Below are positions 21,641 through 33,517 of a DNA stretch of 64,000 nucleotides, one piece after another. The notes below the pieces were generated by a model. It was not told the origin of the DNA. It did not search any database and saw nothing but the letters and a program-made list of their open reading frames with translations. The position numbers and the translations under genes were made by a program. The DNA is from Capra hircus (Eukaryota; Chordata; Mammalia; Artiodactyla; Bovidae). Each line of letters opens with the position of its first letter. Positions within the stretch are counted from its first letter, which is position 1. The stretch spans positions 51,573,591-51,637,590 of the forward strand of contig NC_030811.1 in the NCBI RefSeq assembly GCF_001704415.2, in the 5' to 3' direction.

Positions 21641-22925
21641 TCGGAGAAGAAGGGGAAAATATTACAGAATAAGCAGGGCTGTGAGGGATGAGCCTGCAGT
21701 ATCTGTACCTCTGATGGCAAGTGCTCCCATGGAGCTGCAGATATAGGGAGCAGGTGGAGATGGTGGGAAATGGGTCCATAGAGGGAGGCTGAGGCCAGAC
21801 CCCACTGGAAGGCTTCGAGTATGTGAAATCTCAGAAAAAAGGGCGGGGGGGGGCAGTTTGGACTCTGCCAGAAATAATCAGAGTCATTCAAGTTTTGAGC
21901 AGGTGACTCCCTCATCTCTCTGCCTTTGAGATCGTCCAGGTGGTCGGGTGGAGAACAGGTGGAGGGGAGCAGGACTGCAGTGAGAAGCATATTGTAGCCG
22001 TCTGAGTGAGAGGAGCAAGGAGTCCACCAGGCAGTGCTGGTGGGGTGGGAGAGGTGTGGCTGGAGCAGGAGCCAAAGCAGTGCCCACAGGGCCAGCTAGT
22101 TCTCCCCACATACACAGAGGATGGAGCCAGGAGAGGAAACAGCGTGGGTGCTATCCAAGGTGCCCTGGAAAAAAGCAGATCTCCAGGCTTCCCTAGGCAG
22201 CTCAGCCCAGATGGCTCGCAATACACAGAGGTGCTGAGCTCTGCAAAGGGAAGGTAACTGCTCAGCAAAACGCATCCCTGCAGCTTTAGATCGGGAAGGC
22301 CTGAATGTGTGTGTGTAGCAGATTCCCAGGCTGCTAACAGTTAACACTGATATGACCTGTGGAGAGTTCAGAGTGATATGTAAGGGCTACCTGTGAAGCT
22401 TGGCAGTCACTTGGAGAGTTTGCAAATTGAATGCGGACTGGCTCTTCCCTTCTGAGAGTGTGTGTGTGTGCGCACGTGCACGTGTTCATGTATAAATTGT
22501 CTTCTATCCACATTCAGCAGACTAGTTTCCCTGCCTGAGTCAGGTCACCTGGCAGTGGCTGGAAAACTCTATGCCAAGCATGAAGCCTTTCATTCTAAAT
22601 CAGCTTTTGCTTCTAAATGAGTTTCACAACACAGCATCCATTAATCAACACCTTGTTTGGCCATGGGTCCTTTTCGCCTGCATTAGGTGATGTGGGAGCA
22701 TCTCTCAGGGGCTCCCAGGTGAAGTCCACGTTTCTGTCCCTCCAGCTCCTCACGAACTGCCTGCTTCTTGGCCTTTCAGCCTCATCTCTCACCATTTAAA
22801 TCTCCCTAGCTTGCAGTCTTTCTGAACTTACAGTTCACACCACATGCTTCTTCACACCCAGGAGCGGGGGCTACATTTCATCCTTTCTGCTTGAACTGTC
22901 CCTCAAGCACCGGTGACAAGCACAT
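21641..22925. other. Unassigned DNA with short TG/CG alternation
   Basis: Several overlapping frames occur on both strands because the region is stop-poor and GC-richer. None looks like a protein. 22459-22492 is an alternating purine-pyrimidine stretch (GTGTGTGTGTGCGCACGTGCACGTG). Confidence 0.5.
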
Positions 22926-22929
22926 GTGA

Positions 22930-23335
22930 GCCCCCTTCCCTTCATCCTGTAGTTCCAACTCACCTTCCATGCTCAGATGTCTCTTTCAAGAAACTCTCCC
23001 TCACTTACTGCTCTGAGTTTTCTTCTGTGTTCGCATGGTTTTGTCACAACACCTTCACACTGTATTTTTAAGTATTTTTCATTCATTATAAAAGGCACTC
23101 AGGCTTACAGTACAAAATTTGGAGGAGGCCAAAAAGAACAAGTCTGCTTCCTGGAGAGCCCCACCTGCTATGGTAGCAATCTAGAAGATACGTAGACACC
23201 CCGCCCCCCAACTTGAGTCTCACTCATGTCTAGATCACAGACTGTAGCACCTTGAGCAGAGACCATAATATAACTGTCATAGCGCTGACCTCTCTAGTAT
23301 GTAGAACACTCTCAAATATGTGCTGTGATGAAAGG
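22930..23335 (+). repeat. L2 3' region relic (discontinuous)
   Basis: 'CTCACCTTCCATGCTCAGATGTC', 'CAAGAAACTCTCCCTCACTTACTG', then 'GATCACAGACTGTAGCACCTTGAGCAGAGACC' and a degenerate 'TATGTAGAACACTCTCAAATATGTG' resemble the L2 terminus. Confidence 0.5.
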
Positions 23336-23340
23336 ATTAT

Positions 23341-23985
23341 AATGAACAGAGAGGGCTGTGTGAATATGAGGCGTTCTGAGTAAGCATCAGCTGAGTGTTT
23401 CCAGCTATTGAGATTAAAGGCAAGACTGACTGGTTCTCAAGTTTCAAGTCTGAGAAGCTACTGGGAGCTGATGTTAATTTTGTGGAAAACTGGTTTGATG
23501 TTAGTCTGGTGCAAATGTTGCATTTGAACTGTGTCAGAATCTTAAGGAAAAACGTCTGATGGGTAGAAGGTGTATAGAGCCAGGTCTTGTGTATGAGACA
23601 GTTTGAAAATAGATACTGAAGCGCTATGGATCCACGCGGAAGTACCAGGTGAACCTGCGAGAATAAGGAAAGTCTCAGAGTCAGGGTTTTTCCCTTTTTA
23701 AATTTAGAAATAGAAGAGTAGAAGATCCATTAAATGATGGTGTCTTGATTAAAGAAAGAGAGAAGAGGAGGCACACTGAAGGGAGAGAGAAGGGGTCAAA
23801 TGTATGAGGAAGAGACTCAGTATGCTGCAGTATCCCATGGACAAAAGAAGAAAATTTCAATCGTGAGTTCTCCGTGTTAATTTGGCTCAAGTCGCACTAG
23901 AACTGTACACTTAGTTGTCTGTCCCATAATGCATGTATGGTAAAGGACACAGAGGTGATGCAGGGAGCAGGGCAAACGTCAGGGA
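23341..23985. other. Unassigned intergenic DNA
   Basis: Nothing recognised. Confidence 0.45.
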
Positions 23986-24602
23986 ACAATGACTGATATC
24001 TTCAGAGAGAAATGAAAATACCAAGATACTGGAAAAGAGGAAGACCCAGTGTACAACAGGAAGCTCTTGGAAATTAAACACATGATAATAGAGATTTTTA
24101 ATGTAACAGAATTAGAAGATAATTGACTAACTCTTTCAGAAAAATAGTACAAATAGGGAGAAAAGAAAGTTGGAGAATCAATTTAGGAAATCTAATTTCT
24201 GAAAGATAGAACAGATAAAACAGACCAGGGAATTATCAAAGAAATTATATAAGAAAACTTTCCTGAAGGAAGTTTTCAGATCGACTAGGCTCCACAAAGG
24301 CCCAACACAATGAATACAAATGACTCACAACAATAATATTGATAGATATCAGTGATAATGCAGAGTTCTGGGGATAAAGAATGAAAGTTCTGAGAGACAG
24401 AGAGAGAAGAGATCACATGCAGAACTAGGATGGTATCAGACTCTTTAGTAGCAATGCCAGAAGTTAGAAGATAATGGAATAATGCCTTTGAGGTCCTAAG
24501 AGAAAATAATTTTCAAGCTAGAATCTCATACCCAACTGAGCTTTCAATCAAATTAGATGGTGGAAAAAGACAAGATCTCAAAATGTATCTCCCATGTGTC
24601 AC

Positions 24603-24733
24603 TTTTCTTTTCCTTCTTTCTTTGATCGGCAATTACCCATGACTTGCAGGATATTAGTTCCCTCACCAGGGGTTGAACCCAGGCCACAGTAGTGAAAGCA
24701 CCGAGACCTAACCACTGGCCTGCCAGGGAATTC
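24603..24733 (-). mobile_element. CHR-type SINE (short form)
   Basis: 'GATATTAGTTCCCTCACCAGGGGTTGAACCC' through 'CCTAACCACTGGCCTGCCAGGGAATTC', flanked by perfect 12-bp targets CCCATGTGTCAC (24591-24602, 24734-24745). Confidence 0.95.
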
Positions 24734-24819
24734 CCCATGTGTCACGTTTCAAAAAATTCCTAGAGGATACATTCCACCAAAACAAGGTAGTTAAGAAAGA
24801 GCAAGACATGAGATTAACG

Positions 24820-25044
24820 ACATTGTGCGTGCTAACTCGCTTCAGTCGTGTCTGACTTTTTGAGACCCTATGGACTGTAGCCTGCCAGGCTCCTCTGTCC
24901 ATGGGACTTTCCAGGCAAGAATACTGGAGTTGGTTGCCATGCCCTCCTCCAGGGGATCTTCCCAACCCAGGGATCAAACCCGCAATTCTTAAGTCTCTTG
25001 CACTGCAGGGAAATTCTTTACCACTAGCGCCTCCTGGGAAGCCC
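24820..25044 (-). mobile_element. Bov-tA SINE
   Basis: 'CGCTTCAGTCGTGTCTGACTTT' to 'CTGGGAAGCCC' in reverse orientation, with short TTAAC repeats on both sides. Confidence 0.93.
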
Positions 25045-25389
25045 TTAACTAATGTAAGGTATGCTTCCTTGTGTCAGTCACAACAAATAAACAAAAATTA
25101 GAGGATCCAATGGAGAAGAAAAGAAAAAGCAATTTCCAGGATGGTAAGTTGGGGGAATATGAGAAAGCTGAATTCTGATCTTCCACAGCAGGAAGTTAAT
25201 GGGTAACAGCTGTAACTGAAAAATAAAGAAATAGCAGTATAATATTGTTATTTAGAAATATAAAGGTAAATAACAGGAGGTACAGGTAAAGAAATGAAAG
25301 GAATTTCCTGGAATCTCATGGATGAAGAAATTAGGGGCAACAGTTGGGTGGGGAAAGGGTTGCTGTTTTTCTTTAAAAGTTTTGTAGCA

Positions 25390-26500
25390 TTTGATTTTTA
25401 AACTAAACACATTCATTTATTACTTTCACACAAATTAAATCTAATTTAGTAAAAAGTCCATGAATATGCCAGTAATCATTTGTAAATTGTGCGTAAAAAT
25501 AGCCCTCTCACCTAGACTATTAGAAGTCATCTCTCAAGAGAGAAGGCAAGGCCCTCTGATTTGTCTGTCTTCTTCTGCAAATGGCTTTTGAGCAAATTCT
25601 TGGGAGCCCATCAACCTGCCAATTAGAAGAAAATGCAGGAAACAGCAGGAATCAGGACTGCAAGGAAACAGTTACCATCCCATAAAATTATTGCCTTTAC
25701 CAAATTAGAATAAACCTGTCAAGGGGATGTTGAACTATTTTTATGTAAAAATCAAAATGGTCTGACTTCAACTGTCAAACAGACTCTTCCAACTTGTCTG
25801 TAACAAAACGCTCCCTGTGTAAGTCGTATACTTCAAGTTGCATTTGCACTCTGGGGAGATGGAGCTGCCAGCTCAGGACTCCAGGAGCCTGCATGGGGGC
25901 CTTAGATGCACACAGAATGGTCGGCTCGTTTAGTTGGCCTGGCAGCTGCAGCAGGATGGGTGGATGTTGCTCCTGCAGGCGAACTGCAAAGTGAAATATC
26001 ACTGCCCCTACCTCACTGATCAATAAAACAAAATAAAAAATCTAGCTTCTCCATTTGGATGAGAGGCAATTTTCTGTGGCTTCTCGCATTTGCTATAATT
26101 TTACAAATATGTTTCCCCCAAACCACCAGATGAGGAAAATTGGTACAATACTAGTTATTTTTATGGGCTGCCTCATCCTTTATACAAAGTATCTCAGATC
26201 ACTTTAAAGCGCAAGGGCAGAATGGAGAGTGTGATTTATAGAGCCTAAGGGACCAGAGCTCATGCTACAGAAGTAGGAGATGGCCCACAGAGGACCTGGG
26301 AAAAAAGAGGGGCTGAGAGTTGGATGTAACCACAGTTGCTTCCCCTTGCCAGGACAGAGAGAGATCTATAGCAGGAGTGACAGCTTCACTCTCAGAGTTG
26401 AGGAGCTCATCATGGAGGGATGGGCAGAATTAGAAGATAGATGAACACCAACAAGGGTTGAAATGTTTATAAATCTCTCTTCACACTAATTACTTTTTAG
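25390..26500. other. Non-repetitive stretch with a possible minus-strand exon
   Basis: No repeat recognised. A minus-strand frame of about 80 codons (26015 to 25775) starts right after an acceptor-like TTTTATTTTGTTTTATTGATCAG and ends in TGA. Its translation (EVGAVIFHFAVRLQEQHPP at the start) matches no protein I know. See findings. Confidence 0.4.
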
Positions 26501-26501
26501 A

Positions 26502-27935
26502 AAGAGCTTGATTGAGATATAATTTACATGCCATAAATTCATCCACTTAAAATGTAAAATCCCATGTTTTAAAATATATTTACGAAGTTACATAACCACC
26601 AATCAATTTTAGAACATCTTCATCACCTCCCAATAAAACCCATACCCCTTAGTGCAATTTCTGTCCTGTTTCCCTCCCCACGTGATACACAGTCCTAGGT
26701 AACCACTATTCTACCTTATGTCTCTGTGTAGTTGCCTTTTAAAACCGAACGTCTCATACAAACAAAATTCTATAATACGTAGTCTACTGTGACTGGCTTC
26801 TTTAATGAAGCATAATTCTTTCAAGGTTCATCCATGTTGTAACATGTATCAGTACTTCCTTCCTTTTTGTGGCAGAATAATATTTCATTGTAGGTATACA
26901 CAACATTTACTTATCCATGCATCAGTTGGTGGACATTTGGATTGTTTTCACTTTTTGGCTACTGTTCTAAGATCATGGCATCTGGTCCCATCACTTCATG
27001 GCAAATAGATGGGGAAACAATGAAAACAGTGAGAGAGTTTATTTTGGGGGCTCCAAAATCACTGCAGATGGTGACTGCAGCCATGAAATTAAAAGACACT
27101 TGCTCCTTGGAAGAAAAGTTATGACCAACCTAGACAGCATATTTAAAAGCAGAGACATTACTTTGCCAACAAAGGTCCATCTAGTCAAAGCTATGGTTTT
27201 TCCAGTAGTCATGTATGGATGTGAGAGTTGGACTATAAAGAAAGCTGAGTGCTGAAGAATTGATGCTTTTGAACAGTGGGTGTTGGAGAAGACTCTTGAG
27301 AGTCACTTGGACTGCAAGGGGATCCAACCAGTCCATCCTAAAGGAAAATCAGTCCTGAATATTCATTGGAAGGACTGATGCTGAAGCTGAAACTCCAATA
27401 CTTTGGCCACCTGATGCGAAGAACTGACTCATTGGAAAAAACCCTGATGCTGGCAAAGATTGAAGGTGGGAAGAGAAGGGGATGACAGAGGATGAGATGG
27501 TTGGATGGCATCACCAAATCTATGGACATGAGTTTGAGTAAGCTCTGGGAGTTGGTGATGGACAGGAAAGCCTGGTGTGCTGCAGTCCATGGGGTTGCAA
27601 AGAGTCAGACATGACTGAGCAACTGACACTTTCACTTTCAATATCATTAATACTTTAGAGAACATTTGTATATCAATTTTAGTGTGAATATATGTTTCCA
27701 ATTCTCTTGGATATGTATCTAGGAGAGGAATTTCTGGGTCATATAATAACCCTATTTAAATATTTGGGGAACTTTTCAAAAGCACCACTTTACATTTCCA
27801 TCAGCAATGTATAAAGTTTCTAATTTTTCCACATCCTTGTCAATGCTTGTTTTTACCTGCCTTTTTAATTATGGCCATCCTAACACATGTGAAATGGTAT
27901 CTCCTTGTCCCAGTAATTTCTCATTTTTAATTTTG
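26502..27935 (-). mobile_element. L1M 3' UTR, split by BovB
   Basis: 26502-26968 and 27641-27935 are two halves of one antisense L1M 3' UTR ('TTGATTGAGATATAATTTACATG', 'CATCAGTTGGTGGACATTTGGATTG' | 'TTGGATATGTATCTAGGAGAGGAAT', 'CCACATCCTTGTCAATGCTTG'). Confidence 0.85.
26969..27640 (+). mobile_element. BovB 3' third
   Basis: Begins with RT palm remnants (MASGPITSWQIDGETMKT), continues through KRHLLLGRKVMTNLDSIFKS and AMVFPVVMYGCESWTIKKAE, and ends 'GACATGACTGAGCAACTGACAC'. One frameshift follows near 27255-27260. Inserted in an L1M. Confidence 0.93.
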
Positions 27936-28149
27936 TTGCTACACTCTCATGATATATGGGCTTTAACGGCCAGTAGTTGTTTTATTAAAATTCCAAGATT
28001 GAAAGGAAAGGATCAATGAAGAACTCTTGAACTTTAGTGTACCTTTTAAAACCGTCCACAGATGCCAATGTTTGGAAGAAAAATTACCCCAATGCTTGGA
28101 AAGGGTAAACATGGCTTTAAAATAAACTATATATTATTACTATTCATTA

Positions 28150-28345
28150 CACACCATTACTTATTGAGGACATATATACCACCAAAGGACCATGCCAAGT
28201 GCCTTAGAGGAAATGAAAAACACACAAGCTCTTGACTACCAAGGATTTGTAGAATTCTGGAACTCATAATGATGGCAATAATACTATTTGCACACAACTT
28301 TACAGATTATAAAGGGCTTTGAGATCTTAACTCTGGGTTGTTTGG
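28150..28345. repeat. L2/MIR3-like relics (tentative)
   Basis: 'TTATTGAGGACATATATACC..CCATGCCAAGTGCC' looks like antisense L2; 'ACAACTTTACAGATTATAAAGGGCTTTGAGATC' looks like MIR3/L3. Confidence 0.4.
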
Positions 28346-28700
28346 GTATTTTTTTTTTTCTTGAAAACTGAGAGTTAAAGCAGCCAGGAGGTCTGTGACC
28401 TCATACCCACCCCATTAAGACAAGGGACCAGGGGCATGCTAGGAGGTAGAGGTACCATGGGGAAACACAGCAGGGGAACATCTCCTACAAGGCACACTTG
28501 GGGAGCCCCAAGTGCAGGCAGCATGGAGAGCCAAGAAGGACTGGTAGCCTGGGATGGAAGTCCAACCAAGGTAGACACCATGGGCAGGAGAAACAGTGGC
28601 GTAAAGACATGCACAGGTGGAGGTGTCCAGACAGACCACAGAGGATTGGGGACCAAAGGCCAGGTGCTTGGGCACTTATCTGAAACGGCTTCATGAGTGG
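28346..28700. other. Unassigned, stop-poor GC-richer segment
   Basis: Open frames overlap on both strands (28375-28656 minus, 28436-28696 plus). The translations are low-complexity and unlike known proteins. Confidence 0.45.
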
Positions 28701-28709
28701 CCGCTGGCT

Positions 28710-29260
28710 TTCCCAGGCCACCTCCACTTCTCTAGCAATCCTGGCTCATCTGTGAATTTTTCAAATGTGCCTCCCATTCCTACCTTTGTGTCTTTCTTCT
28801 ATAGGTTGTTTCCTGAAACACCCTCCTCCAGTTCCTACACAACACTGCCAAAAGCAATTACTTTTTAAAAACCTTTTGCCTTCTCACCATCACCTATACC
28901 AAGGTGACCAAAACATGGCATGCAACGCTATTCCCAAACTCTCCAGCCCTGCTTTCCCAGCTCCTCTGCTGCCCCTTCCCCTTGCATTTGCCATTCTCCC
29001 CACATATTCCACAAGTCTTCCCTGACTCACCCAGGCAAAAGCGATTACCCTTTGCTTGTGTTCTCTCACCCTTTGCTTTATGCCATCATTGGTGTGTTAC
29101 AAAGTTGTATACATTTCAGTTCCTCAAGTTGTGGGGTCACTTTAAGCAGGGGTTCTGCCTCATTCATCTGTGTGTTGACAGTGCCAAAGGAGGTTATCCA
29201 AGTGGAAATGTCCAAAAGGTAATGTATGAGTGATGGATGGATGGATTAATGAATAAATGA
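28710..29260 (+). repeat. L2 3' region relic
   Basis: 'ACAAGTCTTCCCTGACTCACCC', 'TAAGCAGGGGTTCTGCCTCATTCATCTGTGTG' and 'GGATTAATGAATAAATGAAC' follow the L2 3' end order. Confidence 0.6.
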
Positions 29261-29650
29261 ACTTATACAAAATGTTAGACCAAACCTGGAAATATTTAGA
29301 AAAAAAATTGCCTTGGACAAAATGTTATGGCTAAGGGTTAACTTAATCTCAACATCAGATCAGAACAATCGGTGAATTGTTCTTTTGTATATACTTTTGT
29401 TCTCCAGAAAACCTATATAAACCTGCTTTGATTAGAGCTCTTTTTTGATTAGAGCTTGTAAAGGATATAGAAGTATGACAAAATATAAATGAAAAATGCA
29501 AGCATGCTTTTATTTCACAATGGTCATCAATATCAGTGAGATAGAAGAGCAAACAGAAACATAGTGTCTGAGCCTGATTACTCTCCATTATAGTTAAAAG
29601 TGCTTTAAAAGGGTGTGGGGTAGTCATGCTGGCCTTTGTGTTGATTTTCG
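29261..29650. other. Unassigned intergenic DNA
   Basis: Only a small direct repeat seen (TTTGATTAGAGCT at about 29427 and TTGATTAGAGCTTG at about 29446). Confidence 0.45.
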
Positions 29651-29663
29651 AAGAAATGCAATA

Positions 29664-29871
29664 ATTACAATTACAAAGTGAGTGAAAGTCACTCAGTCGT
29701 GTCTGACTCTTTGTGACCCCATGTACTATACAGTCCATGGAATTCTCCATACCAGAATACTGGAGTGGGTAGCCTTTCCCTTCTCCAGGGGATCTTCCCA
29801 ACCCAGGGATCAAACCCAGGTCTCTTACATTGCAGGCAGATTCTTTACCAGCTGAGCCCCAAGGGAAGTCC
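29664..29871 (-). mobile_element. Bov-tA SINE
   Basis: Reverse-orientation full copy with perfect 13-bp target duplications AAGAAATGCAATA (29651-29663, 29872-29884). Confidence 0.96.
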
Positions 29872-29980
29872 AAGAAATGCAATAGACTCTTACATTTGTG
29901 AAACAACTGGGCAATATCAGAGATACATTTTGTGGCATACTCCGTCCTCAGCAAATACATTGATCTCTATAGGAGAAAAT

Positions 29981-30503
29981 TATATGCTATAGACAGCATA
30001 TTGAAAAGCAGAGACATTACTTTGCCAGCAAAGGTCCGTCTCGTCAAGGCTATGGTTTTCCCAGTAGTCATGTATGGATGTGAGAGTTGGACTGTGAAGA
30101 AAGCTGAGCACCGAAGAATTGATGCTTTTGAACTGTGGTGTTGGAGAAGACTCTTAAGAGTCCCTTGGACTGCAAGGAGAACCAACCAGTCCATTCTGAA
30201 GGAGGTCAGCCCTGGGATTTCTTTGGAGGGAATGGTGCTGAAGCTGAAACTCCAGTACTTTGGCCACCTCATGTGAAGAATTGACTCATTGGAAAAGACT
30301 GTGATGCTGGGGGGGGATTGGGGGCAGGAGGAGAAGGGGACGACAGAGGATGAGATGGCTGGATGGCATCACTGACTTGATGGATGTGAGTCTGAGTGAA
30401 CTCTGGGAGCTGGTGATGGACAGGGAGGCCTGGCGTGCTGCAATTCATGGGGTTGCAAAGAGTTGGACATGACTGAGCAACTGAACTGAACTGAACTGAA
30501 CTG
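29981..30503 (+). mobile_element. BovB 3' end, 5'-truncated, young
   Basis: Flanked by perfect 12-bp targets ATAGGAGAAAAT (29969-29980, 30504-30515). Retains the ORF2 C-terminal part in frame to FGHLM, then a TGA replaces the usual codon. Ends with four ACTGA units. Confidence 0.96.
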
Positions 30504-30539
30504 ATAGGAGAAAATACAATGAATTAAAGATGGCTGCCT

Positions 30540-31044
30540 GTTCTTTGCCACTCATTTCATCAAGAGATGGATCTATATCCTTTCACCTTGTTTCTGGGCT
30601 GGCCCTCTGACTTTCTTCATCCAATAGAAAGCAGTAGAAATGACACTGTGTAATGGCCAAGGCTGAGCCTTGAGAGGCCTGCCGTTTCTGCTCTTGTGTG
30701 CTAGACATGTTTCCTCTTGGAATCCTCACTATGCTATGAAAAGCTCAAGCCATGTGGAAAACCTGACTGGAGGAGAACTAAGGTGCTCTGGTCAACAGTC
30801 CCAGATGAGCTTCCAGCCAACAGCCAGGACCAATTCCCAACCATGTTGGTGAGGCAGCTTAGCAAGTCCACCCTGGTGAAGCCCCTAGATGACTGCAACC
30901 CCATCCAACACCACACAGTGCAGAAAAACCATCCAGCTGAGCCTGGTCAACCCTCAGAACTATGAAAGACAATAAATTATTGTTGTTATTTTGAGTCATT
31001 AAGTTTTGGTGTGGTTTGTCATCCAGCAAGAGATAACCGAAACA
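30540..31044 (+). mobile_element. MLT1-type (ERVL-MaLR) LTR
   Basis: The 3' end is diagnostic: 'AACTATGAAAGACAATAAATTATTGTTGTTATTTTGAGTCATTAAGTTTTGGTGTGG' then 'ATCCAGCAAGAGATAACCGAAACA'. Non-coding solo LTR. Confidence 0.88.
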
Positions 31045-31606
31045 AACCCTGGTTCAGAATCGGGTAGGTTGAAGTTACTGGAAAGTGAGACCAATTCAAA
31101 ATACTTCTCAGCCCTAGGAATACCAAAATGGGACAGAAATAAGACTTTCTGCCTCTCAGGCAATTCCCAAGAGAAACAGAGCTTGGTTGGCTCTGGGAGA
31201 ATTAATAAGAACAATGCAGTAGAGTGAGATAGACTGTGCTTTGTCAGCAGCGTCACTGGCACATTGTACAAACACTATTGTGCCATTAAAGTAAGCAATC
31301 TAATTACTGCAATATGTATGAAGCAAAATGATCAACTTTCAGTTTGATGAGAAGAGTATATAAACTCAGTAGCTATAAACAGCACAGTGGAATCAATAAA
31401 GTTTATGAAAATGGGATTAGTTTTGTGTGAATGTGAGGAACAAATGCACAACATGTCTTGTTCTTAAGAAATGAGAAGAGGGCCCTCTGTGGTCTGAGGC
31501 CACACTTAGAATAAAGAGCTGACATATACCTATCTACTGCTTGATTTATTTCAATTATATCCAGGACTCTCGGGTTTACTCTAATTTTTTAGGTTTTGCG
31601 TTTGCC
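31045..31606. other. Unassigned intergenic DNA
   Basis: Nothing recognised. Confidence 0.45.
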
Positions 31607-31617
31607 CAGACATCTGT

Positions 31618-31892
31618 CGGAGAAGGCAGTGGCACCCCACTCCAGTACTCTTGCCTGGAAAATCCCATGGATGAAGGAGCCTGGTAGGCTGCAGTCCATG
31701 GGGTTGCTGAGGGTTGGACACAACTGAGCGACTTCACTTTCACTTTTCACTTTCATGCATTGGAGAAGGAAATGGCAACCCACTCCAGTGTTCTTGCCTG
31801 GAGAATCCCAGGGACGGGGGAGCCTGGTGGGCTGCCATCTATGGGGTCATACAAAGTTGGACACAACTGAAGTGACTTAGCAGCAGCAGCAG
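31618..31892 (+). mobile_element. Bov-A2 SINE (young, intact)
   Basis: Two Bov-A units separated by 'CACTTTTCACTTTC', ending in (AGC)n. Perfect 11-bp targets CAGACATCTGT (31607-31617, 31893-31903). Confidence 0.97.
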
Positions 31893-31903
31893 CAGACATC
31901 TGT

Positions 31904-32349
31904 AACCTGCTAATTTTGCCTCCAGTGGGCTCCTACTTATCTATGTCCAGCTCCTACCAATAATTAATCATTTTTTTCACTGTGTCCCAATGATACTTTT
32001 TACAAGTTGCTAAAATAGCACATATCACATTGTTTCAATTTCTCATTACATGAGCTTACTAGGGGCAGGACTAAGCCTTATTCAGGTTGGTGCGCCCTCT
32101 AATGGGTAAGAGCTGGTTCTGGGCACATAGAAAGGCTACACAGTGGGTGTTCAGTATTCAAATGAATATGGATGGATAGAAAGAATGGCTCCCAGAGCTG
32201 ATTCCATTGATGGAATTCATTGGATATCGAATGAATATGAATGGATAGGTGTGTTGATTCCCCTTAAATGGTGAGTTACAGAAAATTCCAAGAGTTGGAA
32301 AGATGGGAAAGAAAGTTATGTGATGGCTTGAGAGTTTCTCTATAGGAAG
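31904..32349. other. Unassigned intergenic DNA
   Basis: Contains a small direct repeat, GAATATGGATGGATAG (about 32164) and GAATATGAATGGATAG (about 32232). Confidence 0.45.
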
Positions 32350-32545
32350 AGGTGGCTCAGATGGTAAAGAACGTGCCTGCAATGCAGCAGATGCAGGTTC
32401 AATTCCTGGGTCGGGAAGATCTCCTGCAGAAGGAAATGGCAACCCACTCCAGCATTCTCGCCTGGGAAATCCCATGGACAGAGAAACCTGGAGGTCTACA
32501 GTCCACGGGTCGCAAAAGAGTCGGATACGACTTAGTGACTAATCC
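32350..32545 (+). mobile_element. Bov-tA SINE (head slightly truncated)
   Basis: 'AGGTGGCTCAGATGGTAAAG' through 'CGCAAAAGAGTCGGATACGACTTAGTGACTAA'. The first bases of the tRNA head are missing. Confidence 0.92.
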
Positions 32546-33130
32546 AAGCATGGGAGTACTGTTGGAAGGAGAGGTGGAAGAACCCACTTAGAAGCACATA
32601 TTCTTTCAATTTAGATTTCATGTTTATTTGGAGCAGATCTGGGGGTACTCACTCCTTGGTATAATTACTGAAAAAATACTTGCAAAATAAGTGTGATTGG
32701 TTCTCAAAAGCTTACTGGTTGGTAACAATATCTAATGTGCCCAAAGAAGGCAACTGGGACTGAGAACAAAATTACCTGATTGAGGACTGAAGCTCTACCA
32801 CTGGGGCAATAGCAAGAAAGCATTATAATTTTGCAGCACCAAGCATAGAGATCTCTGTAGATGGGGTCTCTACCTTCCCAAACAGTTTCCCAGCCATGAC
32901 TGGGCTCATCCCTTTTCCTTGGAGACCTTGATTTGATTGATTGGAAGGCAGTCTCCAGAGTATTTTCTAAAATCTTTCCAAGCGTGTCTAATGGACCATT
33001 GGATTAGAAACCATTCATTGCTCTAGAAGCTTGCAGATACAATGACAAGGACCACAGTGCTTTCAGGATGCTCTGGAAATCGAATAAAAACACTGTCTAC
33101 ATGTGAAGAGAGCCACATTGTATATACATT
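32546..33130. other. Unassigned intergenic DNA
   Basis: Nothing recognised. Confidence 0.45.
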
Positions 33131-33134
33131 AATT

Positions 33135-33400
33135 GAGCTGACATTTATTGAGTGGCTATGAGGTACCAGGCCCCTCAAGAGGGGCTCGGAAACAACGATA
33201 TACAATGCTCGTGGTGTTTACATAAGTCTCGTTGGGGTATTAGACATTAAATAATAAACACACATATAATTACAAATTGTGACAGGTGCTCTGGAGGAAA
33301 GGACAAGATGATGTGATACAAGATAATCCAGTTTAGCTGGAGTGGGGCAGGAAAGGGAAGCGGAGAGCAAGTCTCATTTCGGTTGAGATCTCAAATACAA
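33135..33400 (-). repeat. L2 3' end relic
   Basis: 'GACATTTATTGAGTGGCTATGAGGTACCAGGC' through 'ATTAAATAATAAACACACATATAATTACAAATTGTGACAGGTGC' is the antisense L2 order. Confidence 0.65.
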
Positions 33401-33438
33401 TTCAGTGATACATGCATTTGAGGAGTTGGAGGTTAACA

Positions 33439-33517
33439 TTAGGTTGAACCACATGAAATTACTAAGATTTAACCATTTATGACCTACAAAATGGCAATTT
33501 CATACAGTTCAACCTAA
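33439..33517. mobile_element. 79-bp mariner-type MITE
   Basis: TTAGGTTGAACCACATGAAATT at the left is the inverse of AATTTCATACAGTTCAACCTAA at the right (22-bp termini, three mismatches). The short interior contains ACCATTTATGACCTACAAAATGG. The size and TTAGGTTG ends fit the MADE1-like mariner derivatives. Confidence 0.85.

Larger units (their letters stand above)
23990..25390 (+). mobile_element. L1M-type internal region, split by CHR and Bov-tA SINEs
   Basis: 'CAGAAGTTAGAAGATAATGGAATAATGCC' and 'TTTTCAAGCTAGAATCTCATACCCAACTGAGC' plus 'TTCCACCAAAACAAGG' are characteristic of old L1 non-ORF regions. No reading frame survives. Confidence 0.6.

Noticed and set aside
21884..22347. Cluster of 75-118-codon minus-strand frames
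   Set aside because: Three mutually overlapping frames are open, so at most one could be real. None has a domain or splice signals.
28375..28727. Divergent overlapping frames in a stop-poor segment
   Set aside because: Low-complexity translations and full overlap on both strands point to composition, not coding.
30600..31044. Possible intact endogenous retrovirus around the MLT1 LTRs
   Set aside because: Both MLT1 sequences are solo LTRs tens of kb apart, without gag/pol/env between them.
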